A stretch of 64,000 nt of DNA from Parus major (Eukaryota; Chordata; Aves; Passeriformes; Paridae), in the NCBI RefSeq assembly GCF_001522545.3, contig NC_031768.1, positions 5,826,320 to 5,890,319 on the forward strand, written 5' to 3'. The position numbers and the translations under genes are program-made. Of the stretch, positions 12,408-25,309 are shown piece after piece; within the stretch, counting starts at the first letter, position 1; every line of letters starts with the position of its first letter. The notes under the pieces were generated by a model. That model searched no databases. It had not been told where the DNA came from and saw only the letters and a list, made by a program, of their open reading frames with translations.

Positions 12408-13574
12408 GTGAGTACAGATGGTAGAACTGATCCACAAGCAATTTTTCCCTGCCATGACCGAGGGACATTTCAAGGATTGCCCTTCCCTCTTTTTTCTCAG
12501 GGAGTGCAAGTTGAAAATCAGGATAATTGCACAGCAAAAATGCTTTCCATCTCACTCCTTTATTTACTTTTTTTTCATGATTTCCTTCCACTCCCAGGTG
12601 AAGGAATGTAGGCTGTTTGAAGAGCTGATCTGCTCGGGTGGGGCATTAACTTAATTTGAAACATTGCTGAATATTTAGTCATGTTCTGTAGGAGTATTAG
12701 AATCAGAAAATTCTTGGATTCCTAACAAACTCTGCACGTGTACACGATCTCCAGAAAGAGAACAAGTGTTTAAAAACAAGGCTCTGTACACAATTCTGAA
12801 GTAATTTAAATATAAGATATATATATATATATAATTTAAGTTAAAAACATCTTGCAGTACTACATTACTGACAGCTGAAAGTCAGACACCAACTGTGATG
12901 GCACAGATCTGTAAAGTGCTTTAGGGAAAAATTACTAACTGGTAAAAATCTGATTTTAAAATAAAGATAGCACAAAGAGAAGTTTGAGTTAATTTAAATA
13001 GGAACATGCCATTTACGAACAGAAATCTCTTTCCAATGATCAAACTGGTCATTGGAAAGTTCAGTGGTTTATGAAGGTAGCCCTCTTATTTTCAAATCCA
13101 TTACCTTGTGCTGTGGCATGTGGCACCTTGTTTTTGTCACTTACATCTTCAAATCAGAACACTTCCCAAGTCTGCTCAGGGCTATAGCTGGGTCAGAACC
13201 AAGTTTCTCCTCTCTAAAAGATTCTGTGTTTTCAAAAAAAATTCCCATTTTGGACAAGGATGAACATGAGCACTTAAGTGAGTATTTAATCCTGGGCTTA
13301 CAGAGGTGTTTTCAGTATGGAATCACTTCATCTCCTGTTTTCCAAGAGTAATAGAAGTAAGTACACCTTCTTTTTAGAAAAGCATAGAGACCTGATAAAG
13401 TGGTTGCTTTATAAACAGGCCTCTTTCTGATCCTGCAGACTCAGACTAGAGATGAAGTCACACAATGCATACTGGAGTGGTGTTCAACAAGAGCAGGACC
13501 CAGCATTCAGACCAGGTCCACTCATAGGTCACAAATACCTGCTTCTGGCTCTTTTGGTATCAGATTTCAGAGGA
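12408..13574. other. Unique non-coding stretch with a short AT microsatellite
   Basis: An (AT)8 tract lies at 12817-12833. The rest is AT-rich sequence with no recognised repeat or gene. Confidence 0.55.
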
Positions 13575-13770
13575 AGGTAGAAATTGTTTGTAAAGCACAA
13601 ATACTTTATAGTGAATACACTTTCACTGTTTGAAAAATGAGCTCAGAGCTGATGGTGGATGACAGATTGACTGATTTATCCAAGTTCCATGGACAGTTTT
13701 CCAGCTGTAGCTCTGGAGCCATAGTCAATATGTAGTCATTTAACTACTTCCTGGAGAGGCATAATGAAGT
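13575..13770 (-). repeat. MIR-like / CORE-SINE-type SINE, degraded
   Basis: Read on the minus strand, the order is AGTAGTTAAATGACTA (tRNA-like head), GGCTCCAGAGC, then GGAACTTGGATAAATCAG, CAATCTGTC, TCTGAGCTCATTTTTCAAA and GTGCTTTACAAAC. This parallels the MIR series (agtggttaaga / ctggagtcaga / gtgaccttgggcaagtcac / ctctgtgcctcagtttcctcatctgtaaa / taaagcgctt). Each block is strongly diverged, so the family could instead be another ancient tRNA-derived amniote SINE. Confidence 0.5.
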
Positions 13771-16700
13771 AATTAGCTCTATCAGTTATACTTGCCCCTA
13801 TGTGCCCACAAAACTGCTCCTGTGAGAGTCAAAACACAAATTTGGGAGGTACTCCAGGCCCTAGTGTTGTGTTCACAACCAAAGTGAGTCAAAGGCAGCT
13901 GCTGTATCAAAAAAACTCCCTCCAACTTCCATTGTCAAAGGCAAATTGGCTTTCAGGTCTTAATGGTCATTACCCAATCCCTCATCATTGCCAGTGGCTG
14001 AGAGCAGCTCCCCCACAAAGCCACACGAGCATCATTCACTCTCACACACCACACTGACTTCAGCACCGAGGTGCATCTCATGCCCTGACTTATCTTGGTA
14101 CGTGCTGCCTATGAATAATTCAGAACATCTCCAGACAAGTTTACCGTTTCAGTCCAAGTGAATAAGCAGCAGTAACAAATTCGATGCAAAAGTGTAGCAA
14201 CAGACTGCATAGCTAGTGCAAAGCAAGGAAGGTTTCCATGGACACACTTCTGCTCTGTTAGGAGGCTTTAAGAGAGAAATGCAGCATGAGTGAAGCAGAT
14301 TAAGGACATAAGTGAGGATTGACTGTTCCAGAGAGCAGCACCAGTTGTGTTTGCCTGGCTGGTGGGGCAGGAATGTGTGATGAGAGTTGGAGGCAGCTGG
14401 CAGGATGAAGGCTGTGCAATGTGCCCATCCCTGCAGACTGGGGCTGCTCCGAGTTTTGCCAGCGTGCTGTGCTTAATAATCACTACTGGTGTGACAATGG
14501 GCTGCACTCCTGGCACTGCAGCTGTGCCAGATGCTCCGAGATCAGGTGCCAAGTCACACTGTGCAGGACATGGTCACACGCAGATAGACCTGTGCACATG
14601 AATCCTTGGGGAGTGTAGACACTTTGTTATAACATTGAATTGTTTTTGGGTACATAGCTTCCTGATTTTAACTTTTTTAGCCAGAAATTGTACCAAACAG
14701 CTCAGAGGCTTTTGTTAGAAACAGGCAGAATTATTGTGACAATGTGTTTGGCAAGGATAACACTCAGCAGATTTCAAGGACATTTTGACAGGAAACTTTA
14801 AGATACATTGTCAGTGCTATAACGAGAAAGAATATCCTCCTATTAACATGTATCTAGATTTTCTCCTTGATTGTTTGGTTAATGATCCCAGCCTTGTTAG
14901 CTGCTATCAGGGAAGATCCAGCAGCTAAAGGTCTGAGATGAAGAAGATGAAGAATCATGGATTTCTAAATTAGAAAAGTTCAAAGGTAGAAATGGGTAAT
15001 AAGGAAATGGAAAGAAAAATCTTTGTGATCATCATCCAAACTCTAGGGGGAAAGAAAGAAATCTGCTATGGATAGGAGGTACTCTCCATTCAGCCCTTCA
15101 GGTCAAAGGGTTTTCTGAAGTTTCTTTCTTTGAAGAGAGTAAGTAAAATGAGCATGGATTTAGGAGTATGGGGGTACGTGGAATGTGGAATACAAAAGGA
15201 AAGACTTGGAAATATTGTGGCATTTGGGTCCCTGTTGGCCTTAATCAGTGGGAAGGAGAATGCAGTTCTTTGGGGAGAATGACTTTACCCTGCCAAAACT
15301 TATCACACCTAAATTACTTAACTATTCCTGTTATGCTTGTCCCTTGCAATATTTGAGTAGCTGAAAGCGGGCCCAGCTCTATTTGTGGATTTGGGAATTT
15401 GTTTGAGTTAGGGGTTAGGACTTGTAAAATAATTTATTTTTGTGTTTTTCACCAAAGGTTTCCTCTTGATTCCAGTGTTTCCTTCAAGTTCTCTGCACAG
15501 GGATTGTCTCTAGCTATATTAAAATATCCTCCTGGTATGAGGGGTCCTGCTCTGGGGCAGGGGTGCCTCTCCTGTGCAAAGCATATCTAACTTTCCTTCC
15601 TACAGCTAGCTTCTAAAGGTCTTGGTTATCTTTCATCTGCTATTTAGGTAACGAATCTACAGAAAAGAATCCTATAAGTCTTTCCAGCTATCTGCCAAAC
15701 TAATTGAAAAAAGTCCCATTAATTTCTTTGGGGCAATTACTACGTAGTGAATAATGCAGTAAGTCACTCCAAGCTCCTGTGTAACATTTCCTTGCTTTAT
15801 GGATTGTTTCCTAGCATGCCTGCAGCAGAGCTGTTTATGTTGTTTTCACTTTGTAATTTTGTGCATGAAGAACTACAATAAACATAATTAAAACCAAATT
15901 TCCCTATCTCTCCTCCTATATTTCTTCTCTTGACTCTTCCCTTGTCTTAATCTTCTTCATTCTCCTGCTTCCTTCCTCTCAAATTTATTCTTCTTTCTTT
16001 ACTCTTTCTGCTTTTCCTTCTGCTTCCTCTCCATTCTCAGTTCTTTTCTGCCCTTTTTTTGCATTCCATGTGTTTTCAGAGCCCTCAAAGGGCCCACACT
16101 TAACATAAGCTGGGGTTTCCAGAGATGACAAGTTTGTGGGTAGATGCCAATAAGATTTGAAGCTGAAACACAATCATAAGAAAGATCTACAAACTCTTGC
16201 AAAACTGGCTTGTATAGACTCATACCTATGAATGACTTATGAACAGACTGTCTACATTGCTTGTATTTTCCATTTAAGGTGATCAAATGTCATCTTTCCA
16301 CCATTCATCCAGATGCCTGAATTTGTATCTATCAGTAATTTTCTTTTTAAGGAGATAACTGCTATAATATTGAAAGTGCAGCTGGATTTTATTCCCTAAA
16401 ATGTCCCTTCTGCATCTGGGTTTGTGAATCCAGACCCTATTTTAGGGGTCAAGATTTTAGGCCTCTCCAGGCTTTGTTTCTGCATGACCATTGGGTTGAC
16501 CAGCTCATCCTTGATCTTCTGCTTTCCATCTGCAAGATATTGTCTTCTTTGTAAACTACTTGGAGTTCCACAGATGACAAAGATCTTTACTATAAAAAAT
16601 GCTTTTTTTCTTTTATTTGCACCAAGAAAGCACCAAACAGTTCTTGCTGAGTGTTCAGCCCTTGCATATAAAGCAGATGAATGCTGACCACTGGGTGGAT

Positions 16701-19329
16701 GAGAGGGTGAAGTTTTTCACAAAACTTAGCAGTTCATCCGAAAAATGCGTAGAAGCTGATGAGCATTACCCAGTGGGATTTTTTAAATTCTTCCTCTGCA
16801 TCTCAGGAAAAGCCATCACATCTCATTGTGCAGATTCTGCTCACTAAGTGGGAATAATTGGCTACTGGAATGACACTGCTTTAGGTAAGCACTGTCCATG
16901 ACGTTATGACAAAAAGTGTATCCCTTTGGAAAAAGAGAGATGCCACTGACTGTGCTGAACACCAATATCAGTTTGCACTTTGCTATCTTTTTTAAGGGTC
17001 CCTGTAGCACTTGCTCAGAAATTTTGTTTGGCCATTAATAAGGACTGTAGGATTTGGCTTTGAATGAAGATACAAATTTCACCTTGCCATCTTTCAGAAA
17101 TGTCATTCTTGAGTTACAGGAAAATGCTCCTCCTCAGCGCAGAATCCTTTCCTGACAGACATAATGAAACATAGATTAATGTTTTCATGCTAAAATGTTC
17201 TCTCATGCACCTTTACTGAGTTTACATCATGAAAACGTGTCCCAAGGTGTGGAAAGCGATCACATTTTTTTCTTTACATAGCTTCCAAATTGATTTGAAT
17301 ATTATTTATCAATGAAAGAAAAAAGGTGAGAAGGTTTTCCTCACCCCTTTACCCCCTCCTCTATGCTTGCTGCTATTACAAAATACCCAGCTGAAGAAAT
17401 GAAACAAAAATGAAGATGAAGCATTAAGTGCTCCTGGACATACCTATGAGAAAGACTTGCGAAGTTCCAAGACAGCTGGAGAATGAAATTCTCTGTTTGT
17501 CAACAGCTGAAATGCGACCACTTGGAGAAATTACCACCAAAAGTCACCAGGTTTCGTTAAGTCTAGAATATCTGCATTTGTAAATAACACAATACAGTTG
17601 CTTCAGTGTAAATACAGATGCCATTATTTCTTTAATGCTCTTGTGTTAGAAGACTCTTTGCCCCAATACAGCAGCAACCTTCACCTAACAAACTTTTCTA
17701 ACCAATTAATTCAAGGGTTCTTTGCTCAATAGAAGAGAAGAGATAGGGCTTGATCCAGATTCTGTGGGGATGGGGAGACAGACTTCCCTTTGGCTTTCCT
17801 GCCTCAGGCCCCTGGAGACCACTTGTATGTGAATTTTAACGTGGATGTTACTCGCACGTCTCAATCCAACCCAGGGGTCCTGGCAGGGACACAGCCTAAA
17901 GGGGTGACCCAGGGTTCATCTCACACTGCACCGAGGGCAAGGCAGATCTCTGTTTCCATTTTAATTGTGTCAGTGTTAGCCAGGGCTTGTGTCTGCTTCC
18001 TCTCTCACCCCACAAAGGGAAAATGTGTGCCAAAATGCTTCCTGTTTTTCACCGCCAGCTGGGTCGCGTGCTCGGGGTGAAGCTCATTAAGGCAGTGTGT
18101 GGCACTAAACCCAGCAGCCTCCAGGAGTGGAAACAATCATGTTCCAGCATCCTAGTCCTGAGTGGACTCAAGTGGAAATCAGGCTGCATAGCACAATCAG
18201 TCCAGAGACAAAACCTTAAAGAGGGAAGGCAGCCACATTTAGCTTTCTGAACAAACCAGGGGAAGAGAGCATGTGTTCCAACAGACGGTGTAATTGTCCT
18301 TTTCTTCAGACAACCTAGGAAGAAGAGCCCGAAAAGAACACCTGATGGTGTGAAATTGCTTATAGTCAGAAGGGTTTGCCTTCTTTCCCACACTATGAAG
18401 GGGTTGTCCATTTGGGCAACCCTTTTCTGGCTGATGGAACCAGCACACATGACAAAAGCATAATTAACCTTTAAAAAAAAAATAAAAAACGTTTCTTGAC
18501 AAAAGCACACATCTGTGCCCTTGCCATACTTTTCTGTACTTTATACTCCTCAGCTGTGATATCTCTCCCTCCCTATGCTACACCTACCTTTTCCTAAGCA
18601 TTTCAGGCCAAATTGTTTGAATAATGCCAGTCATTTTGTCCTATAAGAGCTTATTTTTCTCCCAGAGCAGGCTACAGGGCTGTTATGTCTAACTCCAATC
18701 TCACACGTGGAATAAAAGACAAAGAAAAGCTGTCTAGTGTTTCACTATCTCTGTTCTTGGTGGCTAAAACATGATTTCATAATAATGTTTATGTTTAGAA
18801 TTTCTGCAGTAATAAGCAGATCCGTATCTGTGTGTATGCAGTAAGTTTAAAGAGCTGTTAATAGACAGTTGGATGGCTTAGGAATTTAAGACCTTCATTA
18901 CTATGTCATCAGTTCAAAGCCAGCTCAGTTTACCAGGGATCCCTGATAGCATCAGTCTCTCCTTCCCAGATGAAGCAGGTATGCTTGTCCAAACTTGGAA
19001 TTGCATTGCAATTCCACAGAAAAATCAGGAATTGCAAACTTTTCATTCCACAGATTCCTACAAAACAATATTCTGAAAAATGGTATTTTTAAAAATTTCA
19101 ATGCTCCTTTAAAAATTTCATTTGGTCTGCAAAACGCTGATAAATGGCCAAGATTAAAAATATGTCAAAAGGTAGAATGATGTAACAATAAAATATAATA
19201 CACAACTTTCTTTTTTAAAAGAATGAATTCTGAAAATCTATTTTATAGTTATGATCAAGAAATTATATATCCTAAAATAATATATCAATCATTTTTGGGT
19301 TTTTCTCAAGGGAAAATAATTATGAAAGG
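13771..19329. other. Long unique non-coding stretch
   Basis: No gene or clear transposon was recognised. A pyrimidine-rich tract (CT-rich, many TCTTC and TCCT) lies at about 15905-16035. A 153-codon minus frame at 18049-18510 has no recognisable motif. A possible very old CR1 3' end near 14950-15070 was judged too weak to call. Confidence 0.55.
15905..16035. repeat. Pyrimidine-rich low-complexity tract
   Basis: The plus strand is dominated by T and C (TCTCCTCC, TTCTTCTC, TTCCTTCC and similar) for roughly 130 bases, without a fixed unit. It has no coding content. Confidence 0.6.
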
Positions 19330-19348
19330 TTTTTTTTTTTTTTTTTTT
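19330..19348. repeat. Poly-T tract (19 T)
   Basis: An uninterrupted run of 19 T, followed by AATAGG. On the minus strand it would be a poly-A run, but no recognisable retrocopy lies upstream on that strand. Confidence 0.9.
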
Positions 19349-19560
19349 AATAGGAAAATACATTGTTGGACATAATTTAGTTTAATGTGCTTTGATTGTC
19401 CTTCTGACATTGTGTGTATACAAATTCCTCATGAAGAAGGGAAGGGGAAGAGCTGCTTACTTAGAGTATTCCATTTAGGATGTCCTAATAATTTGTTAAT
19501 GATCTTGGAGTCATTTTCCACAGCCACCAGTTGTGGTCTTGCAAAATGGATTGGGACAAC

Positions 19561-19611
19561 AGGGAAGGGAAGGGAAGGGAAGGGAAGGGAAGGGAAGGGA
19601 AGGGGAAGGGG
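19561..19611 (+). repeat. (AGGGA)n pentanucleotide microsatellite
   Basis: Eight perfect copies of AGGGA (19561-19600), then a slightly longer-G variant, AGGGGAAGGGG, running straight into a gap. The plus strand is pure purine, with evenly spaced GGG runs separated by two A. Confidence 0.95.
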
Positions 19612-19701
19612 NNNNNNNNNNNNNNNNNNNNNNNNNNNNNNNNNNNNNNNNNNNNNNNNNNNNNNNNNNNNNNNNNNNNNNNNNNNNNNNNNNNNNNNNN
19701 N
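19612..19701. other. Assembly gap (90 N)
   Basis: Ninety undetermined bases lie between two different purine-only repeats. The true length is unknown. Sequence read through it as an open frame is an artefact. Confidence 0.99.
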
Positions 19702-19756
19702 GAAGGAGGAGAAGGAGGAGAAGGAGGAGAAGGAGGAGAAGGAGGAGAAGGAGAAG
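19702..19756 (+). repeat. (GAAGGAGGA)n minisatellite
   Basis: Five perfect copies of the 9-base unit GAAGGAGGA (19702-19746), then GAAGGAGAAG. The unit differs from that on the left of the gap, so the gap hides either a unit transition or a misjoin. Confidence 0.93.
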
Positions 19757-22376
19757 ACAACACAGTGTTTATTTAACAGTGTATATCCTAAATGGTAACA
19801 GTTTGTTGCACACTGCTTTCCCCTTCCAAATGCTCCATGAGGAGACAGTGGGGTTTTAAAAATACAGTTGTAGGTTTTAGGTATTTTCCTGATGAGACCC
19901 ACCAAATAAGATCAGAGGACTAAAATATTTGTTTGTTTGTCCATTTCCACCATCATGGGAAATCACAAAAGTTATCCACAAGTGCTGGATACTTCCAAAG
20001 CCAAGTAAGGAGCTCAGACAGGCTGATCATTTCCTTGTCTGTGAAAAGTCACTTTGTATTTATCTGTGTTGCTCTCCCAAGGGAGGATTTTCTTAATTAG
20101 TTGGATTCTGATAGTGAGAATAAATGAGATGATGGTGTGGTAAGGACAGTTTTCAGCTATGGAAATTCTCAGGATATTGGTTGTTCTTAACACTATATTA
20201 AAATAGGAGAAAAACTCGTCATCCCTTTGCCTTTGCTACTGTCACTAGGAATGTAGGTGTCAATTACCGTAAATAATAAAAAAGAAGGAAATTTTCTTAA
20301 AATTCCAATGTGGAAAAATTCCACTTTAATTCCTGAAAAAAATTCCTTTATCACTTTTTTAGTGGAAGTTTTCTTGGGCTATAACTCTTTCCTCCAGTGT
20401 CATGGTTTTCAGCATTTTGTCTATGAATGCTTCATGGTCCACAAAGTATTCCTAGGGTTCAGAAAAAGGTGAATAAGTAAAGAAGGTTCATATATGCTCT
20501 TGAGTGATGTATACACATGAATAGTTGTGGAAAATTGAAAAGGTTTGGAAAAACCATAAAGTAAAAAATTGTTCTTGCAGTCACTGAGGAGTAGAGAAAT
20601 TTTGGACATGGGTATCTGGAAATTATGTGTTTAGTCTAAAAGACTTTCTCATAAGCTACTTTAAAAGTAAGTTATAATGATATAGGATTGTTTCATGATA
20701 CTCTTTAAAACATGCAAAGAAACTGATAAACTGATTCTCACTTGAGGGTGTCTAGGAATGCCAGACAAGCTCAGGATACACACAACATGTAGGTCCTGCT
20801 TCCCTAAGAGGTCATACCTGTTTTTTGAGTAGGCATGGAGAGACAGAGCTTTTCCTTTAGAAAAACTCATGGCTAAAGAAAAACAGTGAAACAAATTGCT
20901 TGCTAATATTCTTTCAAAAGAAAGATGTCATGTGAAATTACTCCATTCCATCCAAAAGGTTGTAGTTCCTTATTTTTTCTTCTCTATTTTTCTGAGCTGC
21001 AATAATGACATCTTGTTCCTGGTATGGTGTCTGATATCAGACTGATTCACATACTCTGAATGCCAGGGAAATCTGACAGGTTTTGGTCATCCTTTGACAT
21101 TCTTCTGAATTCTGAGGCTGGAACTGGGTCTTGTCCCTACCCTGGTAACACGACTTACAGCAACAGGCACCAGCTGACCTGTAGGTTTCTGTAGGTAAGC
21201 TGCTCTTCATTTGGAAAGCTTTGTCCTATTGCTGAGAGAGCTCTTTTAACAATTATTATTATTACTATTGCTACTTATTGTTCAGAAACAGAAGAACTCC
21301 GCACACCTTTTTCTGCAAGGCTGTAATTTCAGAGTGTCCAGTAAAGTACTCACATTTTATATCATCTGAGGGTCTGAAACCAAGCATCCTTGGACTCAAA
21401 TGGATGGTTATGTAGAATGTTATGTAGAATGCTGCCTTTCCATGTTGATGTAGCAGTGTATTAGGGTGTAGCTTTCATGCAAAATCCCAGCTTTAACTTA
21501 AAATTAACTCTTTGGGTCAACTCTTTCAGATTTTCAGACTGGTACCTACACGAATAACTCCATGGCCAGAGATGTTTGGGTCAGTGAGAGCTACACACAT
21601 TGAACTCCTTTGAAAATCAAATTCCTTGTGCCTCTCCTTCCTACAAAAGCTTTAGCTGTGCAGTGATGCATAAACAGTTTTGTGCATATCAGTGGAGCAG
21701 CTTCCATATGTGCAATTAAATACATGAATATTTGCAGCATTGAGACACTTATTTTGTGATTTGCTTGTCTTGATCTTAACTTGAAACCAGTGAGGCTTGA
21801 AAAAATTGTCTTGCTTCTTACAAGAGATGAGGTGAAAAAGTGAAGCTACTGTTTATACTGAAGAAATTTCTGAGTAATCTCAAGGTAAAATAGCTAAAGC
21901 ACATTTAGTTTGAAGCAGTTAAATATCGTAGCCTAACTATGACTCATAATTGCCAAGTTCAGCATCGTAGAACTTAAAAATGACTGCAACTTCGTGAGAA
22001 AAAACAGGTGAAACTGGAGATGCTGGCACCTTGAAACATCCTTCTGTGACAAGAAGGTGATGTTTTCTGGACTGCAGCATCATTTCACTTACTTGTTATT
22101 TGCAGATGCCCATAGCTGAGACAATCTGAGTCAGTGAGACAGAGTGCCACAGGAAAGTTTGTATTTTCAGGGCAACAGAGTGGTGATTGCAACTCATTGT
22201 GGTTGTGTGAGCATCTCTGAACTTCTCACAATTTCATGAGTGCAAAACAGAAGAAGGTTCAAAAGTTGTTGTATTCCTTCCTTTCTAAGTCTGATTTTCA
22301 GCTATACACAACCAGAAAATTAAGCAACCTCTGTATCTTATATACATATATGCATGTAAATATATTTATGGTCTGC

Positions 22377-22410
22377 TTTTTTTTTTTCTTTTTTCTTTTT
22401 TCTTTTTTTT
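22377..22410. repeat. T-rich low-complexity tract
   Basis: Runs of T interrupted by single C (TTTTCTTTTTTC...), 34 bases. It lies just right of an AT-rich TATATACATATATG stretch. Confidence 0.85.
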
Positions 22411-22881
22411 GGCAGCTGTAGTACCAGGTGCTTGAGAATCAGCATCAGGTGTTTCCTACATGGAAAATTTGTGAAAAGAGAATTTTCATGAGCTTTTGGT
22501 ATAAACAAAATGTTCCTTAAAGTTCTTTAAGTGTTCCTTCCTGCTATAGAGTGGGGGAGGAATGCTCTCTTCTTAAAATTATTTGTTCTCAAAAAGAGAA
22601 AGCTTGGCTTTGGTGACCAAAGGAATGGTTTGTTCAAAGGCTTTCAGTGAAAGATGGAATGAAATTCTGGGTTCTCTGTAGTCAAATCTCTTTGGCCTCA
22701 AGGACATCCTTAAGCCTTTAAGTGGCAATTACAGAAAAGACCTTGCAGTGATTGTTTCAATATCTCTGCAACAGAACATGTAGATCACACCATGTTTTAT
22801 GAAATGCTCCCTGGGTGATGTTTGGAAATTAACTTTGCCATATGAAGGTAAAAGTTCCCCTCCTGTTTGAAGAGTTTCATG

Positions 22882-22898
22882 AAAAAAAAAAAAAAAAA
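22882..22898 (+). repeat. Poly-A tract (17 A)
   Basis: An uninterrupted run of 17 A. No recognisable retrocopy or SINE body lies immediately upstream, so I treat it as a plain homopolymer. Confidence 0.9.
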
Positions 22899-24158
22899 GT
22901 GGATCGCCCACTGACAATTTCAAAGACCAATTTTAACAATATCACACTTTTGTTTGTTTATAGTAAAGCTCTTGTCTAAACTTGAAGATTCAGGGTTGTT
23001 TTGCCCTGGAGTAGTTTTGTTGGCACCGTTCATAATCTTTTAAATTCCAAGCTAGACTTTGGAGGACAGTCAACGTATTACTTCATGAGAAAGCTATTAT
23101 TCCCTATGAATAATTAGCACTCCATTCTGTAGGATGGTGAACGTGAGGCTTAGTGCTGAGCTGCTGCTCGGAATGCTGACTGTGGTTTTCACAATTTGCA
23201 GTTCAATGTGGAATAAACTGTGGGCTTGGGCTGCCTGAAACACCCCTCAGGTGTTTGGGCTGCTCACTGAATGAGTTCTCTTTGGGAGAAAGGAAAACAT
23301 TTTGTGCACATGGATGTCCTCCCTAGCCCCAGGTCCGTGTGCAGGAAAAACAGCTCAAAAAAGTGAAAATGGCTGCTGTGGAATTCCTTGCCATGTGGAG
23401 GATTGCAGCTTGGAAAGTGACCAAACTGCAAATGCTTGTTCAGCGTTCTCCTGTCCATAGGGGTGTCACTGAATTTTTTTGTCCATTTCCAAAGAAGTCA
23501 GCTCCTAAAGCAGAAAAAAGATGATGAAGAAGAGCAGGAAAAGGCAGATTTTGTTTATGTGCCATGCTTTTCAGGCTGTCAATCCACATATCTCTGTGCT
23601 GGTCACACTTACAGAAGCTTCTTGTAATCCTGACTAAGAAATTTCATCTGTTTTCTGAATTAATCTGTCAGAATGATGTAGGGATAATATGCTGTAAAGG
23701 CTGCTGTTATCTGTGTAATACAACCTAGATATCTTTATAGATGATTAATTCTAGTGTAAACCATTTACCACAACACCCACATAACTGGTATGTGAGATAC
23801 TGATAGTGTTGGACTCTCCCAGAGCACGGGAGCCTGTTGCAAAAAGAATCCAGTACACAAACCTAAGATATTGAAAAAGGCAGTTCATGGTTGATTATGG
23901 AGTTGCTAGAAGTCATAGCAGCCTGGAGAAAAATGGATCCATATTTGGCACTGCATCTCTGTCATTAAGAAAATGTGATGATTTCTAATGGCAGGCTATG
24001 AAAACAGTTTTAGTTCCAGGACTTTTCAGAGTGATCCCAAGAGTTTGAAATATCTCAGAAATCACTTTTCCACATGAATTGTGGAATTTGTCTATTACAG
24101 TCTGAGGTTCAGCCATAGATGTTTGCACATGACCTCAAAATTCAGTGAGTATTCCTAT

Positions 24159-24222
24159 GAGAGGACAGGGAAAGTGAACAATTGAATGTTGAGAGGACAG
24201 GGAAAGTGAACAATTGAATGTT
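24159..24222. repeat. Perfect 32-bp tandem duplication
   Basis: The unit beginning GAGAGGACAGGGAAAGTGAA and ending TTGAATGTT occurs at 24159-24190 and again at 24191-24222 without a mismatch. Perfect identity in otherwise old sequence means a recent slippage or replication event, or an assembly duplication. Confidence 0.97.
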
Positions 24223-24529
24223 GACCTGAGCTATTTTTACTCAATATCAAAAAGTTTCACCCATTTTTATAAATATTCTTTTTTATTTTTTTTTTTCTCT
24301 GGGTTGAATATTCTGGTTAAAGTGTGGATGCTCAACAATTCTGGAGAAGAGTAGGACAGGAATTTGCACCCAGAGAACAGTAAATCTTTGTGTGAACACT
24401 GTGGCCATATCATCTTTCCTCCTGAACAGGCATGTTTTGAGAAAGAGAGTAAAAGACAGACACTTCATTAAAGAATTTCTAAATTAAATACTCCTCCCTT
24501 TATGCCACTTAAATTGAATGCTAGGAATA

Positions 24530-24960
24530 TAGTTTTAATGCCAGAAAGGACTATTTAGGATCATCTTGCCTACAAAACCTATAGATTTTTATCAAACTGG
24601 TTTCTCTTTTGAGCCTCTAACCCTTGGTAGGGTAGACAGGTTCAATTTCAAGGCTTCACCTGAGAAGGAATCCAGTGTAACCTTGAGCAAGTGATTTGGC
24701 TGGAGATCTTGGCTGTTAGGAATGCTCGCCTTTGCTCCTGGATGCAGTTAGCATAGTTGCCAGATGTTGGATCTTGCTCTACCCTAATCCATTAGTTTAA
24801 AAAGCCCTTTGCTATCAGAAGTCCTTACAGACCATGCTCAGATCCTTTTTTACCTTTCTGGGGATAAACTAAACAGTCTGAAGTCCAGGAGTCATAAAAT
24901 TCCTCCTTACAAAAAGGTTTAACTTTAGATTGTTGCTCCTGCTGAAAGGTGACTGTAAAA
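24530..24960 (-). mobile_element. Ancient amniote CR1 LINE fragment
   Basis: The plus-strand text follows the reverse complement of an old CR1 3' region that is also common in turtles and crocodilians. In order: TAATGCCAGAAAGGACTATT and GATCATCTTGCC; GAGAAGGAATCCAG; TGTTGGATCTTGCTCTACC; TAAAAAGCCCTTTGCTATCA; CTTACAGACCATGCTCAGAT; and GGGGATAAACTAAACAGTCT. These track the family's tail, its 'gatggagaatccacc' block, its 'attggatcttgttatacc' block, its 'agagccctctattatca' block and its 'tatagactgtgatcaa' block. The order over about 400 bases makes the call firm. Only untranslated 3' sequence is present. Confidence 0.82.
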
Positions 24961-25309
24961 ACAGTGCTGTGGAGTTTCATGTTTATGGTTTTAAGGGTTT
25001 CTATATAAAGAGTTTTGGTTTACCAGTTAAAATGCAGTGTGACTGTCTGCCAGACCTTTCAGTTTTATCATAGTCTCTGAGGGAAGTTGAGATTTTCATC
25101 CTGTCTATCATCACAGGCAGTAAACACAGATGAAATCAGACCAAGTATTGAAGATTTCTATCAAGGTCCATCGTCTGCATCCCTCTCCCCTTGGAGAAAA
25201 GGGATCACATCTCTGGTGACATCAAGCCATCTCTTGCCATGGGATGCGACTTGGAAGTTGCTCAGTTCCCCCATCCCCGGCTTCCCTTCCTGGTCCCCCT
25301 CACCAGGAG

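Larger units (their letters stand above)
19757..24158. other. Unique non-coding stretch with homopolymers
   Basis: No gene or transposon was recognised. It contains a T-rich tract at 22377-22410 and a 17-A run at 22882-22898. A small direct repeat of TTATGTAGAATG lies near 21410-21430. The short frames running through these homopolymers are not coding. Confidence 0.55.

Noticed and set aside
14950..15070. Possible CR1 3' end (AGAATCATGG ... GATCATCATCCAAACTC)
   Set aside because: Only two short blocks fit and the spacing is wrong. It was too weak to annotate.
19385..19905. Open frames of up to 158 codons with E/K/G or S/P/F repeats
   Set aside because: They run through the purine repeat and the N gap, so they are artefacts.
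22800..22898. Possible processed pseudogene ending in a 17-A run
   Set aside because: No coding similarity or target duplication was seen upstream of the A run.
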